Assembly: GCF_030445035.2 (NCBI RefSeq)
Contig: NC_080702.1
Location: forward strand, 26,485,652-26,549,651
Length of the DNA stretch: 64,000 nt
Source: Dasypus novemcinctus
Lineage: Eukaryota > Chordata > Mammalia > Cingulata > Dasypodidae
Direction of reading: 5' to 3'
In this document: positions 52,944 to 55,794 of the stretch, piece after piece
How the letters are laid out: the number at the start of each line of letters is the position of its first letter
Numbering within the stretch: the first letter of the stretch is position 1
Notes under the pieces: model-generated
What the model saw: only the letters and a program-made list of their open reading frames with translations
Databases searched by the model: none
Told to the model about the DNA's origin: nothing
Position numbers and translations under genes: made by a program

Positions 52944-54211
52944 CTAACCCTAACCCTAACCCTAACCCTAACCCTAACCCTAACCCTAACCCTAACCCTA
53001 ACCCTAACCCCAACCCCTTACGTTAACTTTAACCCTAACCCTAACCCCTAACTCTAACCCCTAGCCCTAACCCTAAGCCTCCACCCTTCTTTTTATTATT
53101 TTATTTTAACTATCTTTCCTTAAACACATTTCGATGACTTTGTTAGTCATTCAGCAAATATTTATTAAGCATTTGCCACGCGCCAGCTCCGTTTCTTTTA
53201 CTGGGAGCACAGGTCTGAACAAAAAAAAATATCCTTTCTTCTAGAGCCCACGTTCTAGTCTGGAGGGATCCACAATCACAAATTACACTGTTATTTATTT
53301 ATAATGTCGAGAAGTCCTTATTATAAACAAATACTTCGTGTAATAGCAGGTGGTGATAAGTGCCATACGAAATAAAGCAGAGGGGGAAGCTCTCCAGGGA
53401 GGTGACCTGTGAGCTGAGATATGAAGGAAGTATGCCTGGGGGAAGAGCGTTCCAGGCAGATGGAACAGCAGGTGCAAAGGCCCTGAGGCAGGAATGGGAA
53501 TAAGGGACGAGGCCAGTGTGGCAACAGAGGAGCAAGGGGTAGAGTTTTAGGAGAAAGAGTTGGAGAGATGGCAGGAGCAGATGGTGCAGGAGCTTGTGGG
53601 AGGCAGGAAAGACTTTGGCTTTGAGTGAGATGGGAGCCATGGAGGGTTCCAGGTAGGGGAAGGATGTGCCTTGGCTCAGATGCTCCCAGGACGGAGGTGA
53701 CTGTGCTAGCCCAGGAGGGAGATGATGGGGGCTGGACCAGGGTGGGGGCTGTGGAGATGGTCAGAAACAGTGGAATTCTAGAATTTGCAGTCTGGGAAGG
53801 AAGAGAGGGTTCCCTATGGGAGTAGGGGACAGATCCTACCAGGACTTTCAGGAACTAAAAATGACCAAGACTTGAGGTTTGGCCATTTCTTAAGAATAAC
53901 CACAACTAGCACTTATGTAGCACTTGCCAGGCATGGATCAAAGTGCTTTATTGACATTCACTCATTTAACTCTTACAACCCTGTTGGGTTGGGACTGTTA
54001 TGATGTCCACTTCACAGATGAGGAAACCAAAGCACAGAGAGGTTAGGCCATTTACCCAAAGTCACACAGCAGAGCCAGGAATCGAACCCCGAAAGCTGAT
54101 TCCAGAGACCGTGTGCTTAAGAAACCGTGCAACGTGGCCTCTAAAGTTCTGCCTTTTCTCTGCAGAGAACAAAAACGGGGAGGAGACCTTCCGGCTCCGG
54201 ATGGAAACAAG
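15918..54211 (+). CDS. Complement C3-like protein (C3 paralogue), 33 exons, 3' end missing
   Basis: Secreted thioester-superfamily protein of the C3/C4/C5 group. Seen: signal peptide (residues 1-21), macroglobulin domains MG1-MG6 (about 22-600), linker, furin site RRRR at 671-674, anaphylatoxin domain (about 690-752), acidic alpha'-N-terminus, MG7, CUB, thioester domain (about 985-1285) and the start of MG8. The frame is open across all 33 exons with GT-AG introns; many exon lengths equal human C3 (71, 83, 103, 116, 210, 130, 198, 140, 87, 204, 76, 159, 60, 91 nt). Retained cysteines include 559/820 (beta-alpha bridge), 663, 876, 1100, 1156 and 1359. Odd: thioester is GCPEQ (1005-1009), catalytic His is Met1125, C3a-terminal Arg is Met752. 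Nearest family member is C3, with some C4-like stretches. Exons for MG8 end and C345C lie beyond the gap. Identity as a C3 paralogue is very likely; orthology to human C3P1 is inference. Confidence 0.93.
16076..16283 (+). CDS. C3-like exon 2 (MG1)
   Basis: Residues 24-93, beginning [20 protein letters not shown], aligning with human C3 [20 protein letters not shown]. Contains [10 protein letters not shown] (human VTVHDFPGKK). Phase 0 donor ACG|GTGGGT. Confidence 0.94.
16440..16760 (+). repeat. Two short SINEs in intron 2
   Basis: Head-only copies at 16516-16605 and 16638-16740, both plus-strand, with A-rich tails; the second ends in (AAC)n. Confidence 0.75.
16940..17310 (-). repeat. L1 3' end in intron 2
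   Basis: Reverse copy of the same 3' UTR as 11906-13260 (GATTCCCACATGCCCC, CCACATCAACAAC) but more diverged. No target duplication identified. Confidence 0.65.
17311..17752 (-). repeat. Short SINE remnants in intron 2
   Basis: Reverse heads at 17318-17385 and 17680-17752, the latter with a short body starting about 17575. Confidence 0.6.
17763..18164 (-). repeat. DAS-type long SINE in intron 2
   Basis: Target duplication CAGATGATGCT / CAGACGATGCT at 17753-17763 and 18165-18175. Confidence 0.92.
18427..18601 (+). CDS. C3-like exon 3 (MG1-MG2)
   Basis: Residues 94-152 with the family hallmark [16 protein letters not shown] (human [16 protein letters not shown]). Three codons longer than the human exon. 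Donor TTGG|GTACGC. Confidence 0.96.
18748..19340. repeat. Intron 3 GC-rich minisatellite
   Basis: About 24 copies of a ~24-bp unit of the form CCCCTTCCCCAAGCGCGCCC, ending only a few bases before the exon 4 acceptor. Long open frames on both strands are by-products of the repeat. Confidence 0.95.
19346..19416 (+). CDS. C3-like exon 4 (MG2)
   Basis: Residues 152-175, [19 protein letters not shown], same 71-nt length as human exon 4. The acceptor CCCCCGCAG lies directly after the last unit of the intron 3 minisatellite. Confidence 0.95.
19539..19627 (+). CDS. C3-like exon 5 (MG2)
   Basis: Residues 176-205, [15 protein letters not shown] through FSLPELV, matching human NPEGIPV through WDIPELV; 89 nt against 95 in human, a two-codon difference that keeps the frame. 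Confidence 0.94.
19740..19822 (+). CDS. C3-like exon 6 (MG2-MG3)
   Basis: Residues 205-233, [10 protein letters not shown] and FFEVKEY, same 83 nt as human exon 6. The conserved EVKEYVLPSFEV spans the exon 6/7 junction. Confidence 0.95.
19975..22035 (+). repeat. SINE in intron 6 expanded into a 1.7-kb array
   Basis: A SINE head at 19978-20050, a SINE 3' part at about 21785-22035 (second head and A tail), and between them the amplified internal segment listed next. Confidence 0.88.
20065..21780. repeat. Intron 6 minisatellite with higher-order structure
   Basis: The basic repeat is ~39 bp, made of two ~20-bp halves: GAGCCAGTGCCCAAGCAGT and GAGCTGAGTGCCCGCGTGGT. A longer period of ~235 bp (about six units) is visible between 20560 and 21060, ending each time in a variant with CCAAGTGCCC. 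Because 39 is a multiple of three, the array is open in several frames. Confidence 0.95.
22078..22165 (+). CDS. C3-like exon 7 (MG3)
   Basis: Residues 233-262, [18 protein letters not shown]. Asn244 (NKT) is a possible N-glycosylation site. The acceptor is about 45 bp after the tail of the SINE-derived array filling intron 6. Confidence 0.95.
22540..22968 (-). repeat. DAS-type long SINE in intron 7
   Basis: Full-length reverse copy beginning with a T-rich/AAGATTTATTTATTT tail complement and ending at the head. Confidence 0.92.
23217..23319 (+). CDS. C3-like exon 8 (MG3)
   Basis: Residues 262-296, [20 protein letters not shown], aligned to human [20 protein letters not shown]; identical 103-nt length. 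Confidence 0.95.
23462..23582 (+). CDS. C3-like exon 9 (MG3-MG4)
   Basis: Residues 297-337, [12 protein letters not shown] and [17 protein letters not shown] (human EDLVGKSLYVSATVILHS). Asn330 (NVT) is a potential glycosylation site. Confidence 0.93.
23774..23889 (+). CDS. C3-like exon 10 (MG4)
   Basis: Residues 337-375, [15 protein letters not shown] then [14 protein letters not shown], nearly identical to human [14 protein letters not shown]. Same 116 nt. The donor is weak (CGG|GTTAGG) and is the first unit of a minisatellite. Confidence 0.96.
23890..24215. repeat. Intron 10 minisatellite seeded at the splice donor
   Basis: Four units of ~78-86 bp (starts near 23890, 23976, 24054, 24134) containing GTTAGGGT and CTCGAGCCCCCC; a fifth partial start is at 24212. 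The first GT of the first unit is the donor of exon 10. Confidence 0.93.
24388..24776 (-). repeat. DAS-type long SINE in intron 10
   Basis: Reverse copy with a small deletion near the body/head junction (the CTCCACACGGGTCAAGGAGG part is missing). Confidence 0.9.
25122..25262 (+). CDS. C3-like exon 11 (MG4-MG5)
   Basis: Residues 376-422, starting [14 protein letters not shown] (human VFVTNPDGSPAYRV). Contains Cys393, which has no counterpart in the human C3 beta chain. 141 nt against 150, frame kept. Confidence 0.94.
25371..25580 (+). CDS. C3-like exon 12 (MG5)
   Basis: Residues 423-492, [16 protein letters not shown] and GNFLHIEV (human EAEQATRTMQALPYST and NNYLHLSV). Exactly 210 nt as in human. 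Donor CTG|GTTGGT is weak. Confidence 0.95.
25768..25866 (+). repeat. Short tRNA-like SINE in intron 12
   Basis: Head with B box GGTTCAATCCC and an ATTAAATAAAC tail. GC-rich compared with other short copies. Confidence 0.75.
25991..26165 (-). repeat. Truncated DAS-type SINE
   Basis: Only the 3' part of the element in reverse. It stops at GCAGGC, where a plus-strand copy begins a few bases later. Confidence 0.85.
26172..26578 (+). repeat. DAS-type long SINE in intron 12
   Basis: Full-length plus copy whose A tail meets the T-rich start of the next, opposite copy. Confidence 0.93.
26580..26958 (-). repeat. DAS-type long SINE, inverted partner
   Basis: Near full-length reverse copy directly abutting the previous one, making a ~790-bp inverted repeat with almost no spacer. 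Confidence 0.92.
27040..27265 (-). repeat. L1 3' end in intron 12
   Basis: Reverse fragment (GATACATAGACCACAC, CCACATCAACCACC) ending about 110 bp before exon 13. Confidence 0.65.
27377..27586 (+). CDS. C3-like exon 13 (MG5-MG6)
   Basis: Residues 493-562, [15 protein letters not shown] and [18 protein letters not shown] (human EVVADSVWVDVKDSCVGS). Cys559 aligns with the human beta-chain cysteine that bridges to the alpha chain. Confidence 0.95.
27690..28035 (-). repeat. Unclassified LTR-like repeat, copy B
   Basis: Read on the minus strand it matches 42240-42570 (shared AACAGCTGCTTGGTAGTTTCC, AGCTTCCGGAACTGTGAG in reverse, and CAGCTCACAACAGGTCGGCT). It ends about 120 bp before exon 14. Confidence 0.55.
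28153..28314 (+). CDS. C3-like exon 14 (MG6 to linker)
   Basis: Residues 563-616, [20 protein letters not shown] and LTQKK (human [20 protein letters not shown], LTQSK). Phase 0 at both ends. Confidence 0.96.
28532..28661 (+). CDS. C3-like exon 15 (linker)
   Basis: Residues 617-660, [19 protein letters not shown] and VFKDAGLDL (human IWDVVEKADIGCTPGSGKD, VFSDAGLTF); same 130 nt. The Cys pairs with Cys663 in C3. The donor GTCCGG is weak. Confidence 0.96.
28740..28924. other. Unassigned intron 15 sequence
   Basis: No repeat family or exon recognised between exon 15 and the SINE. Confidence 0.35.
28924..29342 (-). repeat. DAS-type long SINE in intron 15
   Basis: Flanked by target duplication CTCATGAGGAT at 28913-28923 and 29343-29353. 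Confidence 0.93.
29345..29865. other. AT-rich intron 15 sequence with MIR-like end
   Basis: Mostly unassigned. 29763-29835 (GGGATAAATCCAGACCTTGCC) resembles a MIR. Confidence 0.35.
29868..30240 (-). repeat. Dimeric/trimeric tRNA-derived SINE
   Basis: Reverse heads at about 29945-30025 and 30110-30145, with an internal TTGCATCAGCTTGCTGTGCC segment. Confidence 0.65.
30251..30655 (-). repeat. DAS-type long SINE in intron 15
   Basis: Full-length reverse copy abutting the preceding dimeric SINE. Confidence 0.92.
30920..31092 (-). repeat. Short SINE heads in intron 15
   Basis: Reverse head at 30925-31002 and a second partial one at 31040-31092. Confidence 0.65.
31103..31513 (-). repeat. DAS-type long SINE in intron 15
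   Basis: Target duplication CTGGGTTGGTTTTT at about 31090-31103 and 31513-31526. Confidence 0.92.
31515..31905 (-). repeat. LTR-like xenarthran repeat
   Basis: Shares motifs with 44945-45600 and 51300-51430 (TTGATGCCCACAGGAATGG, GGGGTAACCACAGTTCCAAA). Terminates in CCACCACACA. Confidence 0.45.
31900..32000 (-). repeat. MIR fragment in intron 15
   Basis: GCCCAGAGAGGTAAGACGAT and TTGCCCAAGATCACACAG are the MIR core. It lies about 110 bp before exon 16. Confidence 0.7.
32110..32187 (+). CDS. C3-like exon 16 (furin site, beta/alpha junction)
   Basis: Residues 660-686, [11 protein letters not shown] then RRRR at 671-674, then [11 protein letters not shown] (human [24 protein letters not shown]). 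This predicts furin cleavage in the secretory pathway into beta (N-terminal) and alpha chains. Confidence 0.94.
32190..32950. other. Intron 16, mostly unassigned, one MIR-like stretch
   Basis: 32770-32945 has MIR features (CTGCCACTTGTAAGCTGTG, CTCAGTTTCCTTGC). The rest has no recognised feature. Confidence 0.4.
32955..33235 (+). repeat. L1 3' end in intron 16
   Basis: Plus-strand 3' UTR end (GCTGGACATTGTGTGTCC, GAAAGAGGTTGTTGACGTGG) with a T/A-rich terminus. Confidence 0.65.
33555..33740 (-). repeat. L1 3' end fragment in intron 16
   Basis: Short reverse fragment of the same 3' UTR (GGCGAACACATTTTGGAGCA, GCTGCACCACGTGG). Confidence 0.6.
34026..34223 (+). CDS. C3-like exon 17 (anaphylatoxin domain)
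   Basis: Residues 686-752; same 198 nt as human. The six anaphylatoxin cysteines are all present (697, 698, 711, 724, 731, 732). The segments CEQRA and FLSCC resemble C4a more than C3a. The C-terminus is EEQLLLGT plus the first base of codon 752, not LGLAR. Confidence 0.95.
34372..34483 (+). CDS. C3-like exon 18 (alpha' N-terminus)
   Basis: Completes codon 752 as ATG (Met) where human has the C3a-terminal Arg. It then encodes an acidic stretch [13 protein letters not shown] and LFPESWLWR (human EFPESWLWN). The acidic cluster corresponds to the factor B-binding segment of C3. Confidence 0.94.
34668..35068 (+). repeat. DAS-type long SINE in intron 18
   Basis: Plus copy followed within a few bases by a second plus copy, with AAAAAGAAAATAA at the end of each. 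Confidence 0.92.
35072..35472 (+). repeat. DAS-type long SINE in intron 18, tandem copy
   Basis: Direct tandem with the preceding SINE. The shared AAAAAGAAAATAA at 35057-35069 and 35462-35474 is probably its target duplication, meaning it inserted into the tail of the first. Confidence 0.92.
35563..35648 (+). CDS. C3-like exon 19 (MG6 alpha part)
   Basis: Residues 789-818, [19 protein letters not shown] with [10 protein letters not shown] (human KDSITTWEILAVSMSDKKG). Confidence 0.94.
35744..35883 (+). CDS. C3-like exon 20 (MG6-MG7)
   Basis: Residues 818-864, [17 protein letters not shown] then [20 protein letters not shown], almost identical to human [20 protein letters not shown]. Cys820 is the alpha-chain partner of Cys559. 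140 nt as in human. Confidence 0.97.
35915..36000 (-). repeat. MIR fragment in intron 20
   Basis: CACAGAGAGGTCGAAGGGCTTGCC and GGTTGCACAGC, short, between exons 20 and 21. Confidence 0.6.
36038..36244 (+). CDS. C3-like exon 21 (MG7)
   Basis: Residues 865-933, [15 protein letters not shown] (human VRVELLHNPAFCSLA), ending [13 protein letters not shown] and VKKTLTVR. Cys876 aligns with the human cysteine that bonds the C345C domain, so a C345C domain is expected downstream. Confidence 0.94.
36430..36625 (-). repeat. MIR fragment in intron 21
   Basis: TTGGGTGACTTACCTAACTT then CTCTGAGCCCCCATTTCC. Confidence 0.55.
36660..36762 (+). repeat. Short tRNA-like SINE in intron 21
   Basis: Head GTGTAGCTCAGCGGTTGAGC, ending in an (AT)n tract. 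Confidence 0.8.
36771..37163 (+). repeat. DAS-type long SINE in intron 21
   Basis: Target duplication AAGAGAAACC at 36759-36768 and 37165-37174. Part of the G-rich linker before the tail is deleted. Confidence 0.92.
37185..37285 (-). repeat. MIR fragment in intron 21
   Basis: CCCCATTTTACAGATGAG and TTGCCCAAGGTCACACAA. Confidence 0.75.
37305..37655 (-). repeat. Dimeric SINE in intron 21
   Basis: Reverse dimer of the CCTCACCGGGAGG type ending 70 bp before exon 22. Confidence 0.75.
37727..37778 (+). CDS. C3-like exon 22 (CUB start)
   Basis: Residues 934-951, [17 protein letters not shown] (human EGIRMNKTVAVRTLDPE). Shorter than the human exon by about five codons and the least conserved exon in the set, but phase and flanking splice sites fit. 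Confidence 0.82.
37902..37988 (+). CDS. C3-like exon 23 (CUB to thioester domain)
   Basis: Residues 951-980, [20 protein letters not shown] (human [20 protein letters not shown]); 87 nt as in human. Confidence 0.93.
38085..38288 (+). CDS. C3-like exon 24 (thioester motif, altered)
   Basis: Residues 980-1048, same 204 nt as human. The thioester site reads [20 protein letters not shown] where C3 has TPSGCGEQNMIGMTPTVI. Cys1006 (38162-38164) and Gln1009 (38171-38173), which form the thioester, are kept; the Gly between them is Pro1007 (CCC, 38165-38167). The alignment is anchored by [10 protein letters not shown] (human VHYLDETEQW). Confidence 0.97.
38290..39225. other. GC-rich intron 24 sequence
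   Basis: CpG- and C-rich, with an 11-bp G-run at 38346. No exon or repeat family recognised; open frames here lack similarity to anything I know. Confidence 0.4.
39228..40120 (+). repeat. L1 3' end in intron 24 split by a SINE
   Basis: Plus-strand 3' UTR at 39228-39632 (GGGAGAAATTGTGGCACTG, GCTGGACATCGTGTGTCC), resuming at about 40036-40120 with TGTGATCTATGTATC and an A-rich tail. Confidence 0.7.
39633..40035 (-). repeat. DAS-type long SINE nested in L1
   Basis: Reverse copy splitting the L1 3' UTR just upstream of its tail. Confidence 0.92.
40152..40580 (+). repeat. DAS-type long SINE in intron 24
   Basis: Full-length with tail (AAAT)n, ending about 45 bp before the exon 25 acceptor. Confidence 0.93.
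40624..40699 (+). CDS. C3-like exon 25 (thioester domain)
   Basis: Residues 1048-1073, [19 protein letters not shown] then STW. Same 76 nt as human. The ADGTY stretch is closer to C4 (ADGSY) than to C3. Confidence 0.95.
40855..41436. repeat. Intron 25 GC-rich minisatellite
   Basis: About 16 copies of a ~35-bp unit (GGGCTGCTGCCCCCGGCCGT then CCCCTCCCCGTCCCC), almost perfect in the 3' half. The last C-rich unit runs into the exon 26 acceptor and so forms its polypyrimidine tract. Confidence 0.95.
41441..41609 (+). CDS. C3-like exon 26 (thioester domain, catalytic His lost)
   Basis: Residues 1073-1129, [20 protein letters not shown] through [11 protein letters not shown]. Human C3 has APVIHQEMI; the catalytic His is Met1125 (41595-41597) and the nearby Glu is Ser1127. 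Cys1100 is retained. The acceptor is contiguous with the intron 25 minisatellite. Confidence 0.96.
41850..42200 (+). repeat. L2 LINE fragments in intron 26
   Basis: CTCCTGCTCAAACACTTCCC and GATGCCACCTCCTCCAGGAAGC, then ATTCATTCCTTCAGCCAGC. Confidence 0.6.
42240..42570 (+). repeat. Unclassified LTR-like repeat, copy A
   Basis: Matches 27690-28035 in inverted orientation. Not assigned to a named family. Confidence 0.55.
42640..43186 (-). repeat. L2-type fragments in intron 26
   Basis: CAGGCAGAGGGAACAGCATC and CAAAGGCCCGGAGAC, and at 43148 ACATTTATTGTGCACCTACG, all L2 3' motifs. Confidence 0.5.
43187..43600 (-). repeat. DAS-type long SINE in intron 26
   Basis: Inserted in L2 with target duplication CCAGACGCTGCTT / CCAGACACTGCTT at 43174-43186 and 43601-43613. 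Confidence 0.93.
43614..44383. other. Rest of intron 26
   Basis: 43640-43890 continues the L2 (GGAGGAGGTGACATTTGGGC, GCAAAGGCCCTGAGG). 43960-44380 is unassigned. Confidence 0.45.
44384..44479 (+). CDS. C3-like exon 27 (thioester domain)
   Basis: Residues 1130-1161, [20 protein letters not shown] (human [21 protein letters not shown]). Cys1156 pairs with Cys1100 in C3. Confidence 0.95.
44636..44789 (+). CDS. C3-like exon 28 (thioester domain)
   Basis: Residues 1162-1213, [14 protein letters not shown] and [15 protein letters not shown] (human ITKAGDFLEANYMN, TVAIAGYALAQMGRL). Asn1164 (NAS) is a possible glycosylation site. Confidence 0.95.
44945..45600 (-). repeat. LTR-like xenarthran repeat in intron 28
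   Basis: GTGTATTAGCCAAAGGACTG to GAAACTGCTACACCC. It shares its start with 50055-50165 (CCAAAAGGGTTGCTGATGC). Family not named. Confidence 0.5.
45601..46085 (-). repeat. L2 LINE fragment in intron 28
   Basis: ACACTTCAGCTGAGATGAGA, preceded by an internal L2 segment (GCAGGCAGAAGACAG). Confidence 0.45.
46308..46402 (-). repeat. Short SINE nested in L1
   Basis: Reverse head with GAGCTTGAACCCAGGACC. Confidence 0.75.
46632..47046 (-). repeat. DAS-type long SINE nested in L1
   Basis: Target duplication CATCCCATAAG / CATCCCGTAAG at 46619-46629 and 47048-47058. Confidence 0.92.
47679..47851 (+). CDS. C3-like exon 29 (thioester domain)
   Basis: Residues 1213-1270, [19 protein letters not shown] and GGGFKSTQ (human QLYNVEATSYALLALLQLK, GGGYGSTQ). 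Three codons longer than human. Confidence 0.96.
48031..48189 (+). CDS. C3-like exon 30 (thioester domain to CUB)
   Basis: Residues 1271-1323, [17 protein letters not shown] (human ATFMVFQALAQYQKDAP) and [11 protein letters not shown]. 159 nt, same as human. Confidence 0.95.
48320..48570 (-). repeat. L2 fragment in intron 30
   Basis: ATTCATTTAGTCCACAAGTGC and GGAGCTTACAATCTGC. Confidence 0.5.
48572..49285 (-). repeat. SINE in intron 30 with internal minisatellite
   Basis: Reverse dimeric SINE, T-rich start at 48572 and head at 49195-49280. Between them, at about 48820-49165, an 18-bp-class unit (CTCCTGCATGGGGCAGCC) is repeated roughly 18-20 times. Confidence 0.9.
49286..49745 (-). repeat. 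L2 and MIR fragments in intron 30
   Basis: 49286-49530: TTACTGAGCACTTACTGTGTGC and GCAAAGGCCCTGAGG (L2). 49600-49745: CTCATTTTACAAATGAG (MIR). Confidence 0.55.
50050..50172 (-). repeat. LTR-like fragment in intron 30
   Basis: CCTTAGTTTGCCAAAAGGG. It appears to continue after the SINEs at 50745-51080 and 51300-51430 (GACCCCACACCCACAGGAAT), suggesting one element broken by later insertions. Confidence 0.45.
50180..50745 (+). repeat. DAS-type long SINE plus extra 3' half
   Basis: Full copy at 50180-50598, then the 3' third of another copy in the same orientation at 50600-50745 (GATGATGCAACAAAAAAAGA), ending in AATAAATCTTAAAAAAAAC. Confidence 0.88.
51080..51295. repeat. Two opposed short SINEs in intron 30
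   Basis: Plus head at 51085-51160 and minus head at 51215-51292, separated by about 50 bp containing a (TA)n tract. Confidence 0.75.
51749..51808 (+). CDS. C3-like exon 31 (CUB)
   Basis: Residues 1324-1343, ending [12 protein letters not shown] (human VTAEGKGQGTLS). 60 nt as in human; phase 0 at both ends. Confidence 0.94.
51809..52709. other. Intron 31
   Basis: Low-repeat intron. A MIR-like AACAGGTGGGAAAATGGAGG at about 52000-52040. Nothing else recognised. Confidence 0.4.
52710..52800 (+). CDS. C3-like exon 32 (CUB to MG8)
   Basis: Residues 1344-1374, [20 protein letters not shown] (human VVTMYHAKAKDQLTCNKFD). Cys1359 is conserved. 91 nt as in human. Asn1365 lies in LNVTF. Confidence 0.95.
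52862..53080. repeat. Interstitial telomeric repeat in intron 32
   Basis: About 35 tandem hexamers of CCCTAA on the plus strand (TTAGGG on the minus), largely perfect with a few CCCCTAA and ACCCCAA variants, and more degenerate at the 3' end. It starts about 60 bp after the exon 32 donor. Confidence 0.98.
53140..53760 (-). repeat. L2 LINE fragments in intron 32
   Basis: CATTCAGCAAATATTTATTAAGC, and GAGCGTTCCAGGCAGATGG with GCAAAGGCCCTGAGG. Confidence 0.6.
53885..54120 (+). repeat. MIR SINE in intron 32
   Basis: Long, well-preserved MIR: CTAGCACTTATGTAGCACTT, ACAGATGAGGAAACC, CAAAGTCACACAGC. It ends 45 bp before exon 33. Confidence 0.85.
54166..54211 (+). CDS. C3-like exon 33 (MG8), last exon visible
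   Basis: Residues 1374-1389, [15 protein letters not shown], ending with the first two bases of an Arg codon as in human ILEICTR. Two codons shorter than human. The donor GTCTGG is weak. It has no C4-type second furin site. The next exons are absent from the window. Confidence 0.85.
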
Positions 54212-54229
54212 GTCTGGACGCTGGTCTGC

Positions 54230-54756
54230 CCCCCAGATTCAAACACGTATTGAGTGCCTACTGTGTGCCCGGCTCTGTTGAGGGGCTGGAGACACAGCTA
54301 TGAGCAGGGCAGCCACTGTCTGCCGAGAAAGACCATAACCAAAGAATCGCCCAGAATAAATGACAAATGATCATTGTGATGGAATGTGGTAAAGGAGAGG
54401 GACAGGGAGACAGGGAGGGCACATGAGAGGAACTGACTTGCTATGTGGAGCGATGCAAAAAAAAAAACAAGGAGGCATTTCAGGACAAAAAGGAGAGGAG
54501 AGGATTCCAGGCTATGGGAAGAATATGTGCAAAGGTCCAGTGGCAGGAGAGGGACTGACGCTTAAGAACAATCGAATGGAGACTGGGATGGGAGGAGGCG
54601 AGGTTGGAAGGGTGCAGAACCTGAAACAAGGTGTTTTGATGAAGGGTATTAAGAAAACGTTTAGATTTCTGTTTGCCAAAGCTCCCTGCTGTTGGGCAGA
54701 GTGGAGAGAGGGAGAAACAAGAGGAGGCTACTGCACGAGTCCAAGCAAGAGATGAC
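54230..54756 (-). repeat. L2-like sequence after exon 33
   Basis: GTATTGAGTGCCTACTGTGTGC, GGGAAGAATATGTGCAAAGG. No exon 34 is present before the gap. Confidence 0.55.
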
Positions 54757-55256
54757 NNNNNNNNNNNNNNNNNNNNNNNNNNNNNNNNNNNNNNNNNNNN
54801 NNNNNNNNNNNNNNNNNNNNNNNNNNNNNNNNNNNNNNNNNNNNNNNNNNNNNNNNNNNNNNNNNNNNNNNNNNNNNNNNNNNNNNNNNNNNNNNNNNNN
54901 NNNNNNNNNNNNNNNNNNNNNNNNNNNNNNNNNNNNNNNNNNNNNNNNNNNNNNNNNNNNNNNNNNNNNNNNNNNNNNNNNNNNNNNNNNNNNNNNNNNN
55001 NNNNNNNNNNNNNNNNNNNNNNNNNNNNNNNNNNNNNNNNNNNNNNNNNNNNNNNNNNNNNNNNNNNNNNNNNNNNNNNNNNNNNNNNNNNNNNNNNNNN
55101 NNNNNNNNNNNNNNNNNNNNNNNNNNNNNNNNNNNNNNNNNNNNNNNNNNNNNNNNNNNNNNNNNNNNNNNNNNNNNNNNNNNNNNNNNNNNNNNNNNNN
55201 NNNNNNNNNNNNNNNNNNNNNNNNNNNNNNNNNNNNNNNNNNNNNNNNNNNNNNNN
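54757..55256. other. Assembly gap of 500 N
   Basis: Exactly 500 N, the usual placeholder for a gap of unknown size. Sequence on the two sides may not be adjacent in the genome. Confidence 0.99.
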
Positions 55257-55790
55257 TCCCCTAGTGGAGGCACCGGAAGCGCGCGCACAGCCGGCTTCCT
55301 TTGTTCTCGGGCGCGGGGACCCCGGGGAGGGAAGTTGGAGGGGATGATGAGACACCTCCTTCCTGCTGAACCTTGGGGGGACGGCGGGGGAGGGGGTGCC
55401 CCGACCCCAGAGGAAGTCAGCGGGGGGAAGCTTCGGGGCAGACGGCCTTGAGCCGCCCAGGGGGCATTTCAAGGCGACTTCGGGGCCTCTGGCACCCCCG
55501 GGGATCCGAAGCAGAGGCGTGGGGTGGGAACGGGGGACCCCCCACCCCGCCCCCTGCCCACAGCGCCCGCCGAGTCGGGAGCCGCCGTGTCTCAAGGCCA
55601 CCGCTCACACCTGACCTGCCCCCCTGTCCCCCACTGCCCTGCCCCCCCGGGCAGCCAGGCCTCGGAGCTCCAGAAGGGGGGTTTCTTGAAAGACCGCCCC
55701 CCCCCCAAGAAGCTGCCCCTTCCCTGGAAGACCCCACCACAACCTCCAGCTCTGTGCTGCTGCTCTGCTCCCCCACCCCCCAGTAGTGCC
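55257..55790. other. GC-rich sequence after the gap
   Basis: CpG-rich with C-runs and G-runs. I looked for C3 exon 34-41 equivalents (MG8, C345C) and saw none. Confidence 0.4.
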
Positions 55791-55794
55791 CCCC

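Noticed and set aside
15918..54211. Ordinary armadillo C3 or C4 orthologue
   Set aside because: Identity to human C3 is far below what C3 orthologues show, and key active-site residues differ. There is no C4-type second furin site in exon 33.
15918..54211. Processed or decayed C3 pseudogene
   Set aside because: Introns are present, all 33 exons are in frame with GT-AG sites, and no stop codon was found.
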